A stretch of 64,000 nucleotides of DNA, from positions 53,484,954 through 53,548,953 of the forward strand of contig CM056742.1 in the NCBI GenBank assembly GCA_029851415.1, in the 5' to 3' direction. A program made the translations under genes and the position numbers. Source of the stretch: Eretmocerus hayati (lineage: Eukaryota; Arthropoda; Insecta; Hymenoptera; Aphelinidae). The notes under the pieces were generated by a model. That model was not told where the DNA came from. It searched no databases and was given only the letters and a program-made list of their open reading frames with translations. How positions within the stretch are numbered: position 1 is the first letter of the stretch; every line of letters starts with the position of its first letter. Below are positions 32,156-43,790 of this stretch, piece by piece.

Positions 32156-34112
32156 TTTAAAATTCCCATACCACTTATTTTCGACGTGGGGTACCAAAAT
32201 AAGATGTTTCCTATTTTTTTGTCTCAGATGGGCCTACAAGAGTGATTTTACCGAAAAATCAAAAATTGAAACTATCCTACCGTATTTTGCTCGTAACTTT
32301 TGATTGCTCCGACCAATTTGGATTTTCCAAAGAGCATTTGAAAGGTGACTTTGGAAGCTATCGACTAACCATTAGTAGAACCTCTCCCAGTTGTTTTTTG
32401 AACATCCGGAAGCTGAAATACTCAAAAATCACTGTTTGGCTCATAACTTTTTTGACGTATATTTTGACTTTTTTATTTCATTTTTCTCGATTTGTATAGT
32501 AATAAACTACCTGAAAAAAAATTTTCAGCCATGATTTTTACTTTTGGGGCCTCCTAGAGCTGTCTAAGTGCCCAAAACCATCTCAAAAACTCGAAAAATG
32601 CGTTTTTACCTCGTTCAACTTCCTCGGGTGACCTTGCAACTAATTTTATTGTGTTTGCAAGACTGTTTTACCTCAGAAATGACTGTTCTGAGTATTTTTT
32701 TAGTGTAACAGATGCTCAGATTCGTAGAAATTTATTTCAAAAGCAAATTTTTATTCAATAATTAGCATCTCCTGCGCATGCGTTGTTCTCTACGTCTCTG
32801 GAATGTTTCCAATCGATAGCTGGTTCAATTTCCTTCGAAAAAACCTCTTGCTGAAGTCAATTTCATGCAGTAGAACCGTAGCTACAGTTGTCAAACTAGA
32901 AAGAAATGTCTAAGGTATCAAATCCATGAGCCTGGAGAAAGATTGTCGGTCTCTCTCCCGGTTGAAGCGTGTATTTCCGCTTCTACTCCATCAAATTAAC
33001 TTCAACAAGGGGTCATTTTGAAGGAAATTGAGTCAGCTACCGATTCAAATCAAATTTGAAGCTCTAAAGTCATTTGCATGCACGAGAAATTCGAATCTAA
33101 CGCATCATTGCCAGCAATTTTTTCCGACTCTGATCAGACGATTGTGAAGTTTCTGCGCAGGCTAATGATTTTGGTGCTTCAAAAACGATTCAGATCGGTA
33201 GCTGACTCAATTCCCTTCAGAATGACCCCTTGTTGAAGTTAATTTGATGGAGTAGAAGCGGAAATACATGCTTCAACCGGCAGGCGAGACCGATAATCTT
33301 TCTCCAGGCTAATGGATTTGATACCTAAGACATTTCTTTTTAGTTTGACAGCTGTAGCTCCGGTTCTATGGCATGGAATTGACTTCAGCAAGGGGTTTTT
33401 TTGAAGGGAATTGAATCTGCCATTGATTGGGAACATTTTCAGAGACGTAGGGAACAACGCATGCGCAGGAGATGCTAATTATTGAATAAAAATTTGCTTT
33501 CGAAATAAATTTCTACGAATCTGAGCATCTGTTACACTAAAAAAATACTCGAAACGTCATTTCTGAGGTAAAACATTCTTCGAAACACAATAAAATCAGT
33601 TGCGAGGGCCCCCGAGAAAGTTGAACGAGGTAAAAACGCATTTTTCGAGTTTTTGAGATGGTTTTGCGCACTTAAACAGCTCTAGGAGGCCCCAAAAGTA
33701 AAAATAATGGCTGAAAATTCTTTTGCAGGTAGTTCATTACTATGCAAATCGAAAAAAATGAAATAAAATGTATCAAAATATACCTCAAAAAAGTTATGAG
33801 CCAAACAGTGATTTTTGAGTATTTCAGCTTTCGGATGTTCAAAAAACAACTGAGAGAGGTTTTACTAGTAGTCAATCGATAGCTTTCGAAGTCACCTTTC
33901 AAATGCTTTTTGGAAAATCCAAATTGGTCGAAGCAATCAAAAGTTACGAGCAAAATATGGTAGGATAGTTTCAATTTTTGATTTTTCGGTAAAATCACTC
34001 TTGTAGGCCTATCTGAGACAAAAAAATTTTTTTGGACCTCCAAACTATAGGAAACATCTCATTTTGGTACCCCACGTCGAAAAAGTATGGTATGGGAATT
34101 TTAAAAAAACTA
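32156..34112. mobile_element. ~1.96-kb palindromic foldback element F inside the 4.4-kb element
   Basis: The ends are TAAAATTCCCATACC and complement; the arms of about 970 bp mirror around about 33115. Frames 32242-32499 (plus) and 33672-34043 (minus) encode the same words (LPKNQKLKLSY, KITVWLITFL), a by-product of the palindrome. The inner 350 bp of each arm share short words (AAGGGGTCATTTTGAAGG) with the X family, hinting at common ancestry. Confidence 0.72.
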
Positions 34113-35173
34113 GAGGGGGTACCCCCCCGCTCGCTACGCTCGCCAACCCCCACAATTCCAGTTTACATAATACAGTAATTTAAACCGTTTGGCGGTTGGA
34201 TCAATTTTAGTGTCAGGTCTGTGCCTTACCAAAAAATGTCAGGTCCGTCCCGCGCTACCGGGTCTCTCCATGCTATCCTCATGGTAAAGAAATGGACTTG
34301 AGATTAGCGAATCATTTACTTTATTTGCAACTGCACAGAACAATCCCCAAAGAGTCATTTTGAACGAAATTTTGATTAATGATTCGAGGTATAGAATCAC
34401 GCAGCAATTTTGTTTCTAGCCCGCTCACATAGCTTGCTATACATCGAGCATGAAAAAAATATAGGTAGTAGTTTGACTGGTCATACGAGGACACGCCCAC
34501 TTATTGTGTGCCACGTGAAGAAACCAGCTGGTGAATTCACATTATGCTTTAGCTCAATCCGATAAGTATCTTTCGCGCTCGTGAACTCACTTCCCTATAA
34601 TTTTGTGTCTCATCTTATGCAAAAATTGAGATGTAAATATCTTTCGATTCGGACAGATGAAAGTTTGTCGATGCACATTTGATGAAATGGCAGAAGCATT
34701 TTGGGCATAAAATGAGGTGCAACTGGTGCAAGATGCTATTCAAACTGATGACGGCCATTCGAGATGATCTTGGGGTTAATTGAAAGCGTAATGTCTCATC
34801 TTTTGATTATGTTGCAATAGACTTCAATTGAATGTTCTAGACAGAAGTTATAAGCATTTGGAAAGTATGTGGAAACTCCATCTGCTAATACTTTTGCGCT
34901 CAAAAACGGTGTTCCAAACTCATTTTGAGTTTTTTCAAGTTGAGAGGGAGGCTCAAACAATGAATGAGTAGTATCCGGAAATCATCTGAATTTTGATTGA
35001 AATCTGTATTTGAATTGAAAAATTCACGCCTACAAATTCTCAATCGAATGAACGACACTCGATTGATGATGAACCATTATCAATCAATTTCCGGGATGTA
35101 CCATTGAAGAATGGATTGATCAGTATGTAAAACATGTACTGCAAGGAAAAACACTAATGAATGTATATATACA
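34113..35173. other. Non-coding part of the 4.4-kb element
   Basis: Begins with a G/C tract and small palindrome (GGGGGTACCCCC, near 34117-34130). Otherwise there is no recognisable feature. Confidence 0.4.
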
Positions 35174-35680
35174 GTGTGCATTCTTGAACTCACAGAGTTA
35201 GTTGGTTATCTGAAAGATGATATTATGGAGAAGAACAATAAGAGCGGAAATGAATGGATGGGGATCATCACTGATGAAAGGTATAAACTGGATTTTGTTT
35301 TGATAAAATGTGAGGATGAGATTTGTCCAGTAATAGAACGTGGGAGCAAGATAGAACTTATAGGGAATCTGCAAGAGAACGGTGAATTTCAACGATCTAT
35401 TGATTTGAATTGCGGTGAATTTTGTTCATTATGATTCCATTCTTGATATTTTGAGGGATAACCTATGTTGTACGAGTAAAATCTGCTGGAAATATAAAAT
35501 CAAATCCAGATGGAACAATGGCTTTGGAGGAGTAACTTGTTGCTAACGGAATTTTTGTGAGAACGGTAACAAAAATCACAATGAATCATTTTTCATATAG
35601 TATGATTCAAAATGTGACTTCCAATTATAGGAAGGTGGAGATGGAGACAACGAAAATCAAAGGAGACTGAGTGGACTTTG
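35174..35680 (+). pseudogene. Degenerate coding remnant of unknown family
   Basis: An 86-codon frame (35174-35434; contains GNEWMGIITDERYKLDFVLI and IERGSKIELIGNLQ) suggests a small beta-rich or OB-like fold, but no family is recognised. A further frame, open apart from one stop near 35535, runs from about 35460 to 35670 (YVVRVKSAGNIKSNPDGTM, then FVRTVTKITMNHFSYSMIQN). The composition looks like real protein. It may be cargo captured by the 4.4-kb element, or remains of its own gene. Confidence 0.3.
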
Positions 35681-36054
35681 AAAAATTATGAGTTTGTATT
35701 CATTTTAAAGTTCGTATAAATTTTTTTTATGAATTGGATTCTCTCGATATCAAGAGATTGAATCGAGGAGATTGAGACTGGTTCATTCTTCATCTGATTT
35801 TTGATATGGCTATTTATTTTCATAAGCAATATTTTTTCTTGTTCTCATTTGTACTTGACTTTATAGTTCATCCAATTTTTGATGTTTTTCCAAGTTTTGA
35901 AACAATTGTTTCGTTTGGTACATATTGTTTTCAGTTCATGGTTGAGAGAATATATTATTTTTGTTGGAATATCATGGGAAAACTATTCTTTTTTTGGAAA
36001 TGAAATAGTACAGAAGAATTGGATGAGATGGATTGGAAAAAAAATTGAATTCTG

Positions 36055-36420
36055 TGGACGTCGGTAGAGTTCGGTGGAATTCGGTGGAATAACGGTGGCA
36101 TAATCCAGAGTTCGGTGGAGTCACATCGGAATTCAGTGGATCGCAGGTGGCAGGACGTGCCACTTTCGCCAAATATCGTAAAAATGTAGGTGAAGAATGG
36201 TAATGTTAGGGAGTGGAATTTCGGTGGAAGAACAAAGGAATTAAGTGGCAGAATGATGGAATTCAGTGGAATATCTAATGAGTTCAGTGGCTCTCGGTGG
36301 AAGTCAGTGGAATTCAGTGGAATTCGCACGAATTCGGGGGGGGGGGTGGTGGCGCTCGGTGGACCCCGGTCGCCCTTTGTGGCACTCAGTGGAATTCAGA
36401 GGAATTCGGTGGAATAGCTC
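36055..36420 (+). repeat. Minisatellite, ~10-bp unit (GGTGGAATTC-like)
   Basis: Irregular tandem copies of GGTGGAATTCGGTGGAAT and CAGTGGAATTC, with a run of nine or ten G near 36339-36348. It lies close to the right end of the 4.4-kb element. Confidence 0.75.
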
Positions 36421-36510
36421 AAAAGTTTTCATTTCAACTATATAATATAGGGAGATAGAATTACAAAAAAATAGCTGCAGAAACCGTTTGAATTTGACAT
36501 GGACGTACTC

Positions 36511-38509
36511 GAAGGTGGTACTCCTTGGATTGGTCCTGAGCTGAGGGTGCTCATGAATAAGCGGGATGCGACACGTAGGCGTTGGGAGCGTAACCAACGC
36601 AATCAACGCAAGTGTTCTGAGCTTCAAAATGAGTACTTCCGTCTCAGTGAGAAGGTCGACTCGTGCATTGAACAAGAGCATATTTCCTTCCTTCAAACTC
36701 ACCTTTCGGACGCTCTTGATCAACACAAGAATATTTGGAAGGAGATGCGCAATCTAGGCCTCCTGTCTGAGAGCAAAGAGGAGGAACTTCATGGATTCAC
36801 ACCGGAAGAGTTGAACGCTCACTTTGCGGGAGTTTCCGTTTCGCCTCACGAAAATATAGATGAAACAATGGACGATTTAAATTCGGCTTCAGAGGAGGGT
36901 TTCAAATTCAAGCCCACAAATTTCAATGACGTAGTCCTTGCTATCAAACATTTTTCCTCGCAAGCCCGTGGGTCAGACAGAATACCCCAAAGTGTGATCG
37001 CGAAGGCTCTTCCGGCGATTGGTGACCTCATTGTACATATTTTCAACTCCTCTCTCGCTCATAGCACTTTTCCTGGAGCTTGGAAGCAAGCACAGTTGAT
37101 TGCATTAAAGAAGACCACAGCCCCACCAACGGCCTCAGAATTTCGACCTATAGCGCTGCTCTGCTTCCTTGCCAAGGTCCTGGAAAAGATCGCACACGAC
37201 CAAATCACGGAGTATTTGAAACAATAGAGATTACAAGATCGCTTCCAGACTGGTTTCAGGCAATACCATAGCACCCAGACAGCTCTACAAAGCTGACCGA
37301 TGACATCAAAGTAGGAATTGACAAGAAGAAGATCACCTTGCTCCTGCTTTTTGACTTTAGTAAAGCTTTTGACACGATTTCACCATCAAAGCTGTTGAGT
37401 AAACTTCGAAATCTTGGCTTTCCGAGATCGGCACTTCTGTGGATGAAATCATACTTACAAGGCCGCACCCAAAAAGTCACTTCTAAATCTGGTAATTCTG
37501 ATTGGCTCGAAACCAATCTGGGTGTTCCATAGGGTTCCGTTCTCGGACCTTTACTCTTCAGCTTATATGTCAATGACTTACCTGGTTTGCTAGATGGAAA
37601 GTCGGTACAACATCTATTTCATGCGGATGACCTTCAAATTTATCTCCAAGTCGAGAAACCAAGATTAGGGAGGGCATCGCTCGCCTAGGTGAAATAGGAC
37701 GACTAGTTGCTGAGTGGGCCAAGAGTTCCGGCCTGTATCTCAACGCTGGCAAGACCAAGGCAATATACTTCAGTTCGGAGAGGAATATCAAAGATCTGAA
37801 GAGAATGGACTTGCCAGGGGTTGAGATACAGGATGGAAAATTCGTCCCGTTCAGTGGCACGGTCGTGAGTCTTGGTGTTACACTTGACAGCGAACTGACG
37901 TGTAAACCGCATAGCGATCAAGTAACTAAGAAAGTGAACAGAGCCCTAAACGGATTGCGGTTCTTTAGGGCGTGTATCACCAGACCTCTCAGAATTCGCC
38001 TAGTTGAGTCCTTGGTGCAACCGCATTTAGATTACTGCACAGTCGTGTACCTCGACGCCACGGACGAACAGCGGCAACGGATACAGCGACTGAGCAATTC
38101 ATGTGTGCGGTACATTTTTGATCTTAGGAGAGACGAGCACATCACCCCATTTAGGGAACGTCTAGGTTCGTTACGTACTGATTCGCGGAGAATGTACTTC
38201 GCAGCTCTGTTAATGCACAAAATCATGCACTTAGGAGAGCCTGGCTACCTAGCTGCGATGTTTACCAGGTACCAATCTGAGCGTCCCGCACGGGGTGATG
38301 TAGAAGAGCAGGTCCTCAAGGTTCCCAGGATGAGACTTGAGTATGGAAGAAGATCTTTCCAGACGCAATGTGCTCACCTGTGGAATTTTCTCCCTTCGGG
38401 CATTCGGCAGCTCGGTAAAGTGACACAATTTAAGGAGACATTAAAGAGCTTTCTGCTAACAAGACCTCCGCAGAACATTGATGATCTGAAGCAATACTTC
38501 AATCTGTGA
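36511..38509 (+). pseudogene. LINE-1 ORF2, reverse-transcriptase part
   Basis: Begins GGTPWIGPELRVLMNKRD in the linker before the RT; an apparent ATG at 36499 belongs to the inserted element's terminal repeat. RT motifs: FRPIALLCFLAKVLEKIA, LLLFDFSKAFDTIS (motif A), GVP-stop-GSVLGPLLF (motif B, Gln replaced by TAG near 37530), and HADD (motif C, canonical YADD, near 37620). Frameshifts occur near 37227-37290 and 37640-37800. The C-terminal part (37805-38509) has LGVTLDSELTC, HLDYCTVVY and PFRERLGSL, typical of the CR1/Jockey thumb region. Confidence 0.8.
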
Positions 38510-38850
38510 TGAGCTGGACTCTGTTCTTTTCTTCTAATCAGTAATTTCTTTACACGTCACCTTTCGTCATAAGACTGATGCATAACTTTCGATTCTCTGT
38601 GATATGACCAAGAGTCCTTGCTCCATCTACTTTTCTTCACTAAATTTGTGATAGTACTCCATTTGTACCTGATTCTGTTACACCTTGACTAATCGCAAGC
38701 TGTGATAATCTTTGTCCTTGACCAAACTAGTAGTTAGTAGAATTTATATTCAACGTGCATTTTTATATATATATATATATACTATGAATTTATAACAGAC
38801 ATATGTTGCCATATGTAATTACTCTTTTGTCTTCGGACAAATAAAGGACA

Positions 38851-38872
38851 TCAATCAATCAATCAATCAATC
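38851..38872 (+). repeat. (ATCA)n 3' tail of LINE-1
   Basis: About five copies of ATCA directly after AAATAAAGGAC, replacing a poly-A tail. The same tail type ends LINE-B (about 44262-44305) and LINE-2 (59871-59890), so it is a family trait. Confidence 0.85.
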
Positions 38873-38878
38873 AACCTC

Positions 38879-39024
38879 GAGGTGCTGGGACCGAATCGAC
38901 TCCGGATTTGGATTTAGCGACCCAGCGACACAATTCTGATTCTAAGTAATTACCGCTATGGGTGGCGCACGTGTCGAGCATCACGAGCTCATCGTTTCTG
39001 CCTGTTGTCATCAGTTCACCGACG
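38879..39024 (+). repeat. Continuation of the satellite-like repeat after LINE-1
   Basis: GGTGCTGGGACCGAATCGAC..TTAGCGACCC corresponds to GGTGGGACCGGAATGAC..CCAGCGACCC at about 28490-28535. Confidence 0.5.
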
Positions 39025-39148
39025 ATTGGTGGCCGCTGCGCATACAACCACCCCCCACTTCGTTTCTCATCATTAAATTTGCCAGTGAATTAGTAATGGC
39101 GTCTTTTTAGTGACTTCACCCAACCCACAGTAATCCTCTATCCCCATC

Positions 39149-39770
39149 TTGGTCCTATCGAGGGGTATCAGAAATAAAGACACCCTACGCAAACGGCTCC
39201 CCACTGGACTCACTGAAGAATTACACTCAGCTGCCGATCGCTACATGGTGACTCTGCTGAGTCTCTCCAACTCCTCAAAGGCTTCTGATATTCTTTCTCG
39301 CAAACCTATTCCAGAGGAACACGAAGATCTTCTTTCTCGAGACATAGCTATCGAGTTGTCTGCAATCTATTCATCTGGAAGGAACCGAGCGGTCCGTGGT
39401 GAGGATGGAGTTCTCTCTGATCCCATCGAGACTATCGCTGGGGTTCCACAGGGTAGTTTTTCGGACCTTGCGTTGTTCACAATATTTATAAATGAATCAT
39501 CAAGTGTTCATCAGCATCCTTAGTATAGCATTCTTGCTAATGGCACAAGGGTCTATGTCCACTGCCGAGTCGATGAGCTACATGAGTTCATCAATCCAAT
39601 GAATGAAGATGCGATAAGAGTGTATGATTGGGCGACAGCCAATGAGATTCGACTGGAACCGGGTGAAACAAAATTCATTGTTCTTCGAAGTCTTATGTGA
39701 ATAAAAGCCATCAATTCCACCCCACTCTTACTACTGACTATGAATGACATCCTCGTACCACAATGCACGG
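39149..39770 (+). pseudogene. LINE-B RT fragment around motifs B and C
   Basis: IAGVPQGSFSDLALFTIFIN is RT motif B; the region after it reads ILANGTRVYVH, where YADDTQIY is expected, so motif C is destroyed. Continues with DWATANEIRLEPGETKFIVL (the WxxxNxLxLNxxKT block). Upstream codons (39149-39400) are only weakly LINE-like. Confidence 0.65.
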
Positions 39771-42262
39771 TGCTCTAGGAATAAGTTTAACCCAAAAGTG
39801 CTTGCGCTTCAGAATTCCTTTTCCACGCTTAAGATACATGACAAATGTGACATTTTACCGCAAGATCGGAAATCGTAACCACTTCCGTTTCCGAGAAAAG
39901 TCCATTTTAAGATTCTTCTATAAAAGAATGAGTTCTTACGGAATAGACTTTCGTCTCAGAATAACAGCGGTCATAGAATCCTATCCTCTTCACATTTCCA
40001 AAAGGCTTCATAGATCCATCAGATACCATTCCTGGAATTGGATTTGTCGGTAAATGCGCCATGAAGTGATTTTAAAGGGAAGATAAGTTAGTTTGCTATG
40101 ATGTCGGGAATGGGCCTCACACTACGTTCATGGGTGTAGCAGAGAGACCAAAACACTATAAATGGAATGAAAGATGACAATGAACTCATAAAGAAATAGC
40201 TCGTCCTAAAAAAAGGATTGGAAAAACGGAATATTCAATGTAAGGTATCATTTTCTCGACCGGGCCTGGACTGTGACTCAACTGTTACGCCATTTTGAAA
40301 TTCTTGAGGATACACTCTGGGAGGTCTCTTGAAGTAGTCGAACTCAAATCCTGTGATTCCTTCCGGTAAATTAAACTAGTTTGGAAATATTCTGAGTCGA
40401 AATCACATTCAACGTGTGGATTCTTGCATCACTCGCAACGAAATTGGGCCAAGATAGCAGTTATGGGGAATTCACAAGAGTTCTCTCTAGCAGGATAGTT
40501 TCAATTCCAAGATAGAACATCTCGCCATTCTCGATATTCGTCAACCAGATTCGAGTAATAATGTGGAAGTTTCAAGAATTCGCAACTCCAATATAACTCT
40601 CAACTTCGAATATTTCCAAACTGGAGGAGGGTTCCGCAAAGAGTAACAGGATTCAATTTCAAAATGTAGATGAGACCACGCGCAATGTACCCCGAAGAAT
40701 GTCAATGAATGAACTAGAAGTTGAGTTACAGTCCAAAAACACTTAAAAATCTGGTAGCTCCCGTTGAAGATTTTGTTTTTCCAGTCCTCTTTTTAGAGCA
40801 AGCCGGTTTTGTATTAACCCTCTAGCGCCCAAGGTATCAATGACACGGAATTTTTTTTGTCTTAACTTCAAATTTTCATTTGGCTCCTAAATGGGCGTGA
40901 CAAATCGCAATTTCCTCAAATAACCGGAAACCGCGATTCTTCGAGTAGGTCCTGCAGAACCCGTTGAGCGTTCAGGTCATGATATTGAATCTACACAAAC
41001 AATCTTCTCGTTTCGAACGAAGGGCTTGTATTTTCAAACTTTTAGAGTGAATTCATGACGAAGAAGCTTACAAACATGGATCAATGAGAACATTATGAGA
41101 TCGCTCAGTTGATCTGAATTCTTATGAAAGAAGTTATAGAAACAATTTTTGGATACATTACAGCAAAGAGTTAGTTGACAATTCTCACAAAAAGAGTATA
41201 CTTTACTCTTTACGCAGAGCTAACATCTTTGTTTGCAACCCCTAAACTTGACAAAGTCATCTTGCGAGTCGTGCCTCATATCCACAACAATTTTCTTAGA
41301 GATTCGACGGCTGGGATCCTGAGCTGAGCTTGGTAGAGATCGATTCGAACGACAACGTGACTTCTGTGAACGCGAACGCCCAATGGATTCTGCAGGACCC
41401 ACTTCACGCACAATTACACGCCCAAATATTTTTCACGTGAAAGATATTCATGCGTGGATACCATGTCGCGGAAGCCCAGTGGGTCCTGTGGGAACCACTT
41501 TCTAAATTGACCAGCCCCTAGACAACTTTCCCATTTGAACCATTGCAACGCATGGATACCGTCCAGGGAGGCTCCAAAAAGACGTTCCAATAGGTATTGG
41601 ATACTTAGGAGTCATTCGCATCTCTACATGAATCAATTTAGGCCGTAAACTCACGTCCTCGTCGAGCAACGCGCGAGTGCTGAGTTTCGCGTGATCCCGA
41701 AAACTATATTTTATCAGGGCCTCGTATCATCACAGACACTTAGTTTTGGACCAGAAGAAAGCCATTACCATGCACAATTGCCGAAATATTGCCGTGGTGC
41801 TTGTCATGCCTGGATTTTGAATGCGTGGGTCCAACAAGACCCACTGGGCGCTAGAGGGTTCATTCATAAATCATCAATTTCCATTCCATTCATAGTGTTT
41901 TGGTCTCTCTATCACATCTACGGACGTAGAGTGTGGCCCATTCCATAATCACGGCAGAGTAACTTATTTTCCCTTCAAAATCACCCCATGATTCATTTCA
42001 CGACGAATTCAATCTTCAGATGTGGTATTCAATGAATACATGAGGTTTTACATGTGAGGAGGTTGAGGGTGAATAATTTCCACGAACGCTGTTCTCCTGA
42101 GACGAAATTCCATCTTGTGGAAACTCAATTTTTCTCGGAAACAGGAGAGGTTACAATTTTCGTTCTTAGGGGAAGATATCACATTCATCATGTATTTAGA
42201 GCAAAAAAGAAATTCTGCATGGCAAGCACCTTTGGCTTAAACTCATTCCTAGAGCACCGTGG
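39765..42262. mobile_element. Foldback element H with an internal piggyBac-like insert
   Basis: Ends CACGGTGCTCTAGGAAT and complement. Arms of about 400-430 bp (39765-40195 and 41860-42262) align well (GAGAGACCAAAACACTAT, AGTGATTTTAAAGGGAAG). It splits the LINE-B thumb region between VPQ and VTDLGVKLES. Its loop contains the TTAA-type element 40818-41858 and about 620 bp of unrecognised DNA. Confidence 0.7.
40818..41858. mobile_element. piggyBac-like non-autonomous element, ~1.04 kb
   Basis: TTAA (40814-40817) followed by CCCTCTAGCGCCCAA; the right end is TGGGCGCTAGAGGG followed by TTCA, so the right TTAA has one change. TTAACCCT...AGGGTTAA ends are typical of piggyBac. No transposase frame is present. 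Internal repeats of CAGTGGGTCCTG or GACCCACTGGGC near 41390-41850 may be subterminal binding sites. Confidence 0.65.
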
Positions 42263-42420
42263 ATGTGATTGAGTGACAGACCTCGGCGTCAAACTTGAGT
42301 CGACTCTAATGTGGAGCAAGCACGTAAACTTGATTTCAAGCCGAGTTCATGGTGTCCTGTACACACTCTGCTTGTGCAACCGTGCACTCCCTCGCCATTT
42401 CGAATCACGATGAGTAGGGA
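42263..42420 (+). pseudogene. LINE-B RT thumb fragment
   Basis: Reads VTDLGVKLESTLMWSKHVNL and then HGVLYTLCLCNRALPRHFES, the conserved segment after the RT in CR1/Jockey LINEs (canonical V-K-x-L-G-V-x-L-D-S..W..H). It is the direct continuation of 39149-39770 after removal of element H. Confidence 0.7.
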
Positions 42421-43194
42421 CATGAGCACAGGCAATCCTCGCTTTCACGGTCCCGGTATCCGGGCGACTCACTTATTCACGATTCTAGAAATGCGGCGTT
42501 CCCCGGTTTTCGCAGTGCTCAGACGCACTCACTCGTGATTCGGATACGGATTCTCGAGATGATTTGGGTCATGAGGGATGAATTTCCATTGGATTTCATT
42601 CGGATCGGCCATGTCGAAACAATTTCGTGATCTGAATGTTCACCAACTTCAGAGTATGACTATTATCATTGTTTCCCAGGACTAATTTATTGGTTACCGA
42701 ATAAAATTACGCGTTATCAAAACTTTAGTCATGGCACTATTCAAGTAAAAAATGGTTCATCGTCAACTTGAAAACGTGGCGAGTATGCTGTTAGCCGATC
42801 GAGAAAACTAAATTTACTGGAAATGAAATGCCAAACTTCCTAAGAGCTTCAATGCCCACTTACCAGGGATCAAAAATTGACCAAGTTTGTCGATCTCGAC
42901 AGTCACGAAGAAGAGATTTTCACCACGCTGGCGACTAATGTTTCATTCGATTTCGTAGTGATTCACAGAAGTTGTTCCTCGATTACATCTTGTCTATACT
43001 ATCACTCCGGGTCCTCCCGAGAGAGAATGGATTTGCAAGGTTTCTCACACGAACTACTCATTCCAAAATAATATTTGGAATCTTCGGGTCACTTTCGGAT
43101 CTATTTGTATACGTAACTCTCCCATGTCTATACGCACATGACCCTAGTATTCGTGCCATTTCCTACGTACGTGGTGACCACGAATAGCGGGGGT
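42421..43194. other. Insertion of unknown nature within LINE-B
   Basis: The LINE thumb region resumes only at 43195, so about 770 bp appear to be inserted here. I could not find clear terminal repeats or coding content. Confidence 0.4.
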
Positions 43195-43790
43195 TGCCTG
43201 CACTGCCGCACTACGCATGTGCTGCGTTCAATGACATGAGTAAAGCTCAAGATCTTGAATCCCATCGTCTCTTAGATAGTTGCGTTCATCTTCTTAATAA
43301 AGACGTACCATGGACATCGCGAGTGACGCCATATCACCTAGTGTTGGGTTAGCTAACTGTTAAAGACAAGCAAGAACTTCGTATAGTTTTCCTCGTCTCC
43401 AGGATCATTGCAATCACAGAGCCGTCATACCTTGCTAAATTTTCCCGGTGCAGAATCAATGTCACATTTCATCGCTATTCTAGTCACCATCGCCTCCTCT
43501 CCCCTCCCGCTTCCATGTGCTCCACCAAAGACTGGAATCTTGAAGTTTTCTTGTCACATCACTGCATCTGAATCTTGTCACTCCTCGAGCGGCAGAAACA
43601 GTCTTCAACACCAAACTCCCTGAGGGCTTTGAACGCTCGGTGCGGTAGATACGACTTCTTAGAGAAACTAACAATCGGTGTACGGGAGCGCATAGAGACG
43701 ATCCGATTCTGAATCTTCCAAAAAACAATGACGTACTTATCACTCCATTGAAAGAGCCGAATTAGCTAGATGATCTGTATGGAACTCTTG
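43195..43790 (+). pseudogene. LINE-B ORF2 C-terminal fragment
   Basis: LPALPHYACAAFNDMSKAQD, HRLLDSCVHLLNKDVPWTSR, VTPYHLVLG and ITEPSYLAKFS match the C-terminal region of CR1/Jockey ORF2 (L-P-H-x-D-Y..T-P-Y..L-G-W..E-P-S-Y-L-A). Several stops are present. Confidence 0.7.

Larger units (their letters stand above)
32113..36510. mobile_element. 4.4-kb element with 41-bp perfect terminal inverted repeats, inserted in LINE-1 ORF2
   Basis: The left end GAGTACGTCCATGTCAAATT and the right end are perfect inverted repeats over about 41 bp (to GCAGCTATT). Removing it and one copy of a 3-4-bp duplication (AAAG/GAAG) rejoins the LINE frame as PPKGGTPWIG. Inside are a ~2-kb palindrome (32156-34112), degenerate coding remnants (35174-35680) and a minisatellite (36055-36420). 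No intact transposase is seen, so its superfamily is open. Confidence 0.75.
29063..38872 (+). mobile_element. LINE-1: CR1/Jockey-type non-LTR retrotransposon, full span but disabled and interrupted
   Basis: Flanked by the 6-bp direct repeat AACCTC (29057-29062 and 38873-38878). 5' UTR from 29063, ORF1 remnant 29364-31184, ORF2 remnant 31227-38509, 3' UTR ending AAATAAAGGACATCAATCA with an (ATCA)n tail. A 4.4-kb element (about 32113-36510) splits ORF2. Several stops and frameshifts are present. The 5' UTR matches that of LINE-3 (minus strand, up to 59870). Confidence 0.85.

Noticed and set aside
34117..34150. GGGGGTACCCCCC tract as a regulatory site
   Set aside because: It is a simple G/C palindrome next to a foldback terminus inside a transposon, with nothing to suggest a bound regulator.
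36499..36513. ATG taken as the start of a new RT gene
   Set aside because: These codons are part of the 4.4-kb element's terminal repeat; the RT segment is the continuation of LINE-1 ORF2.
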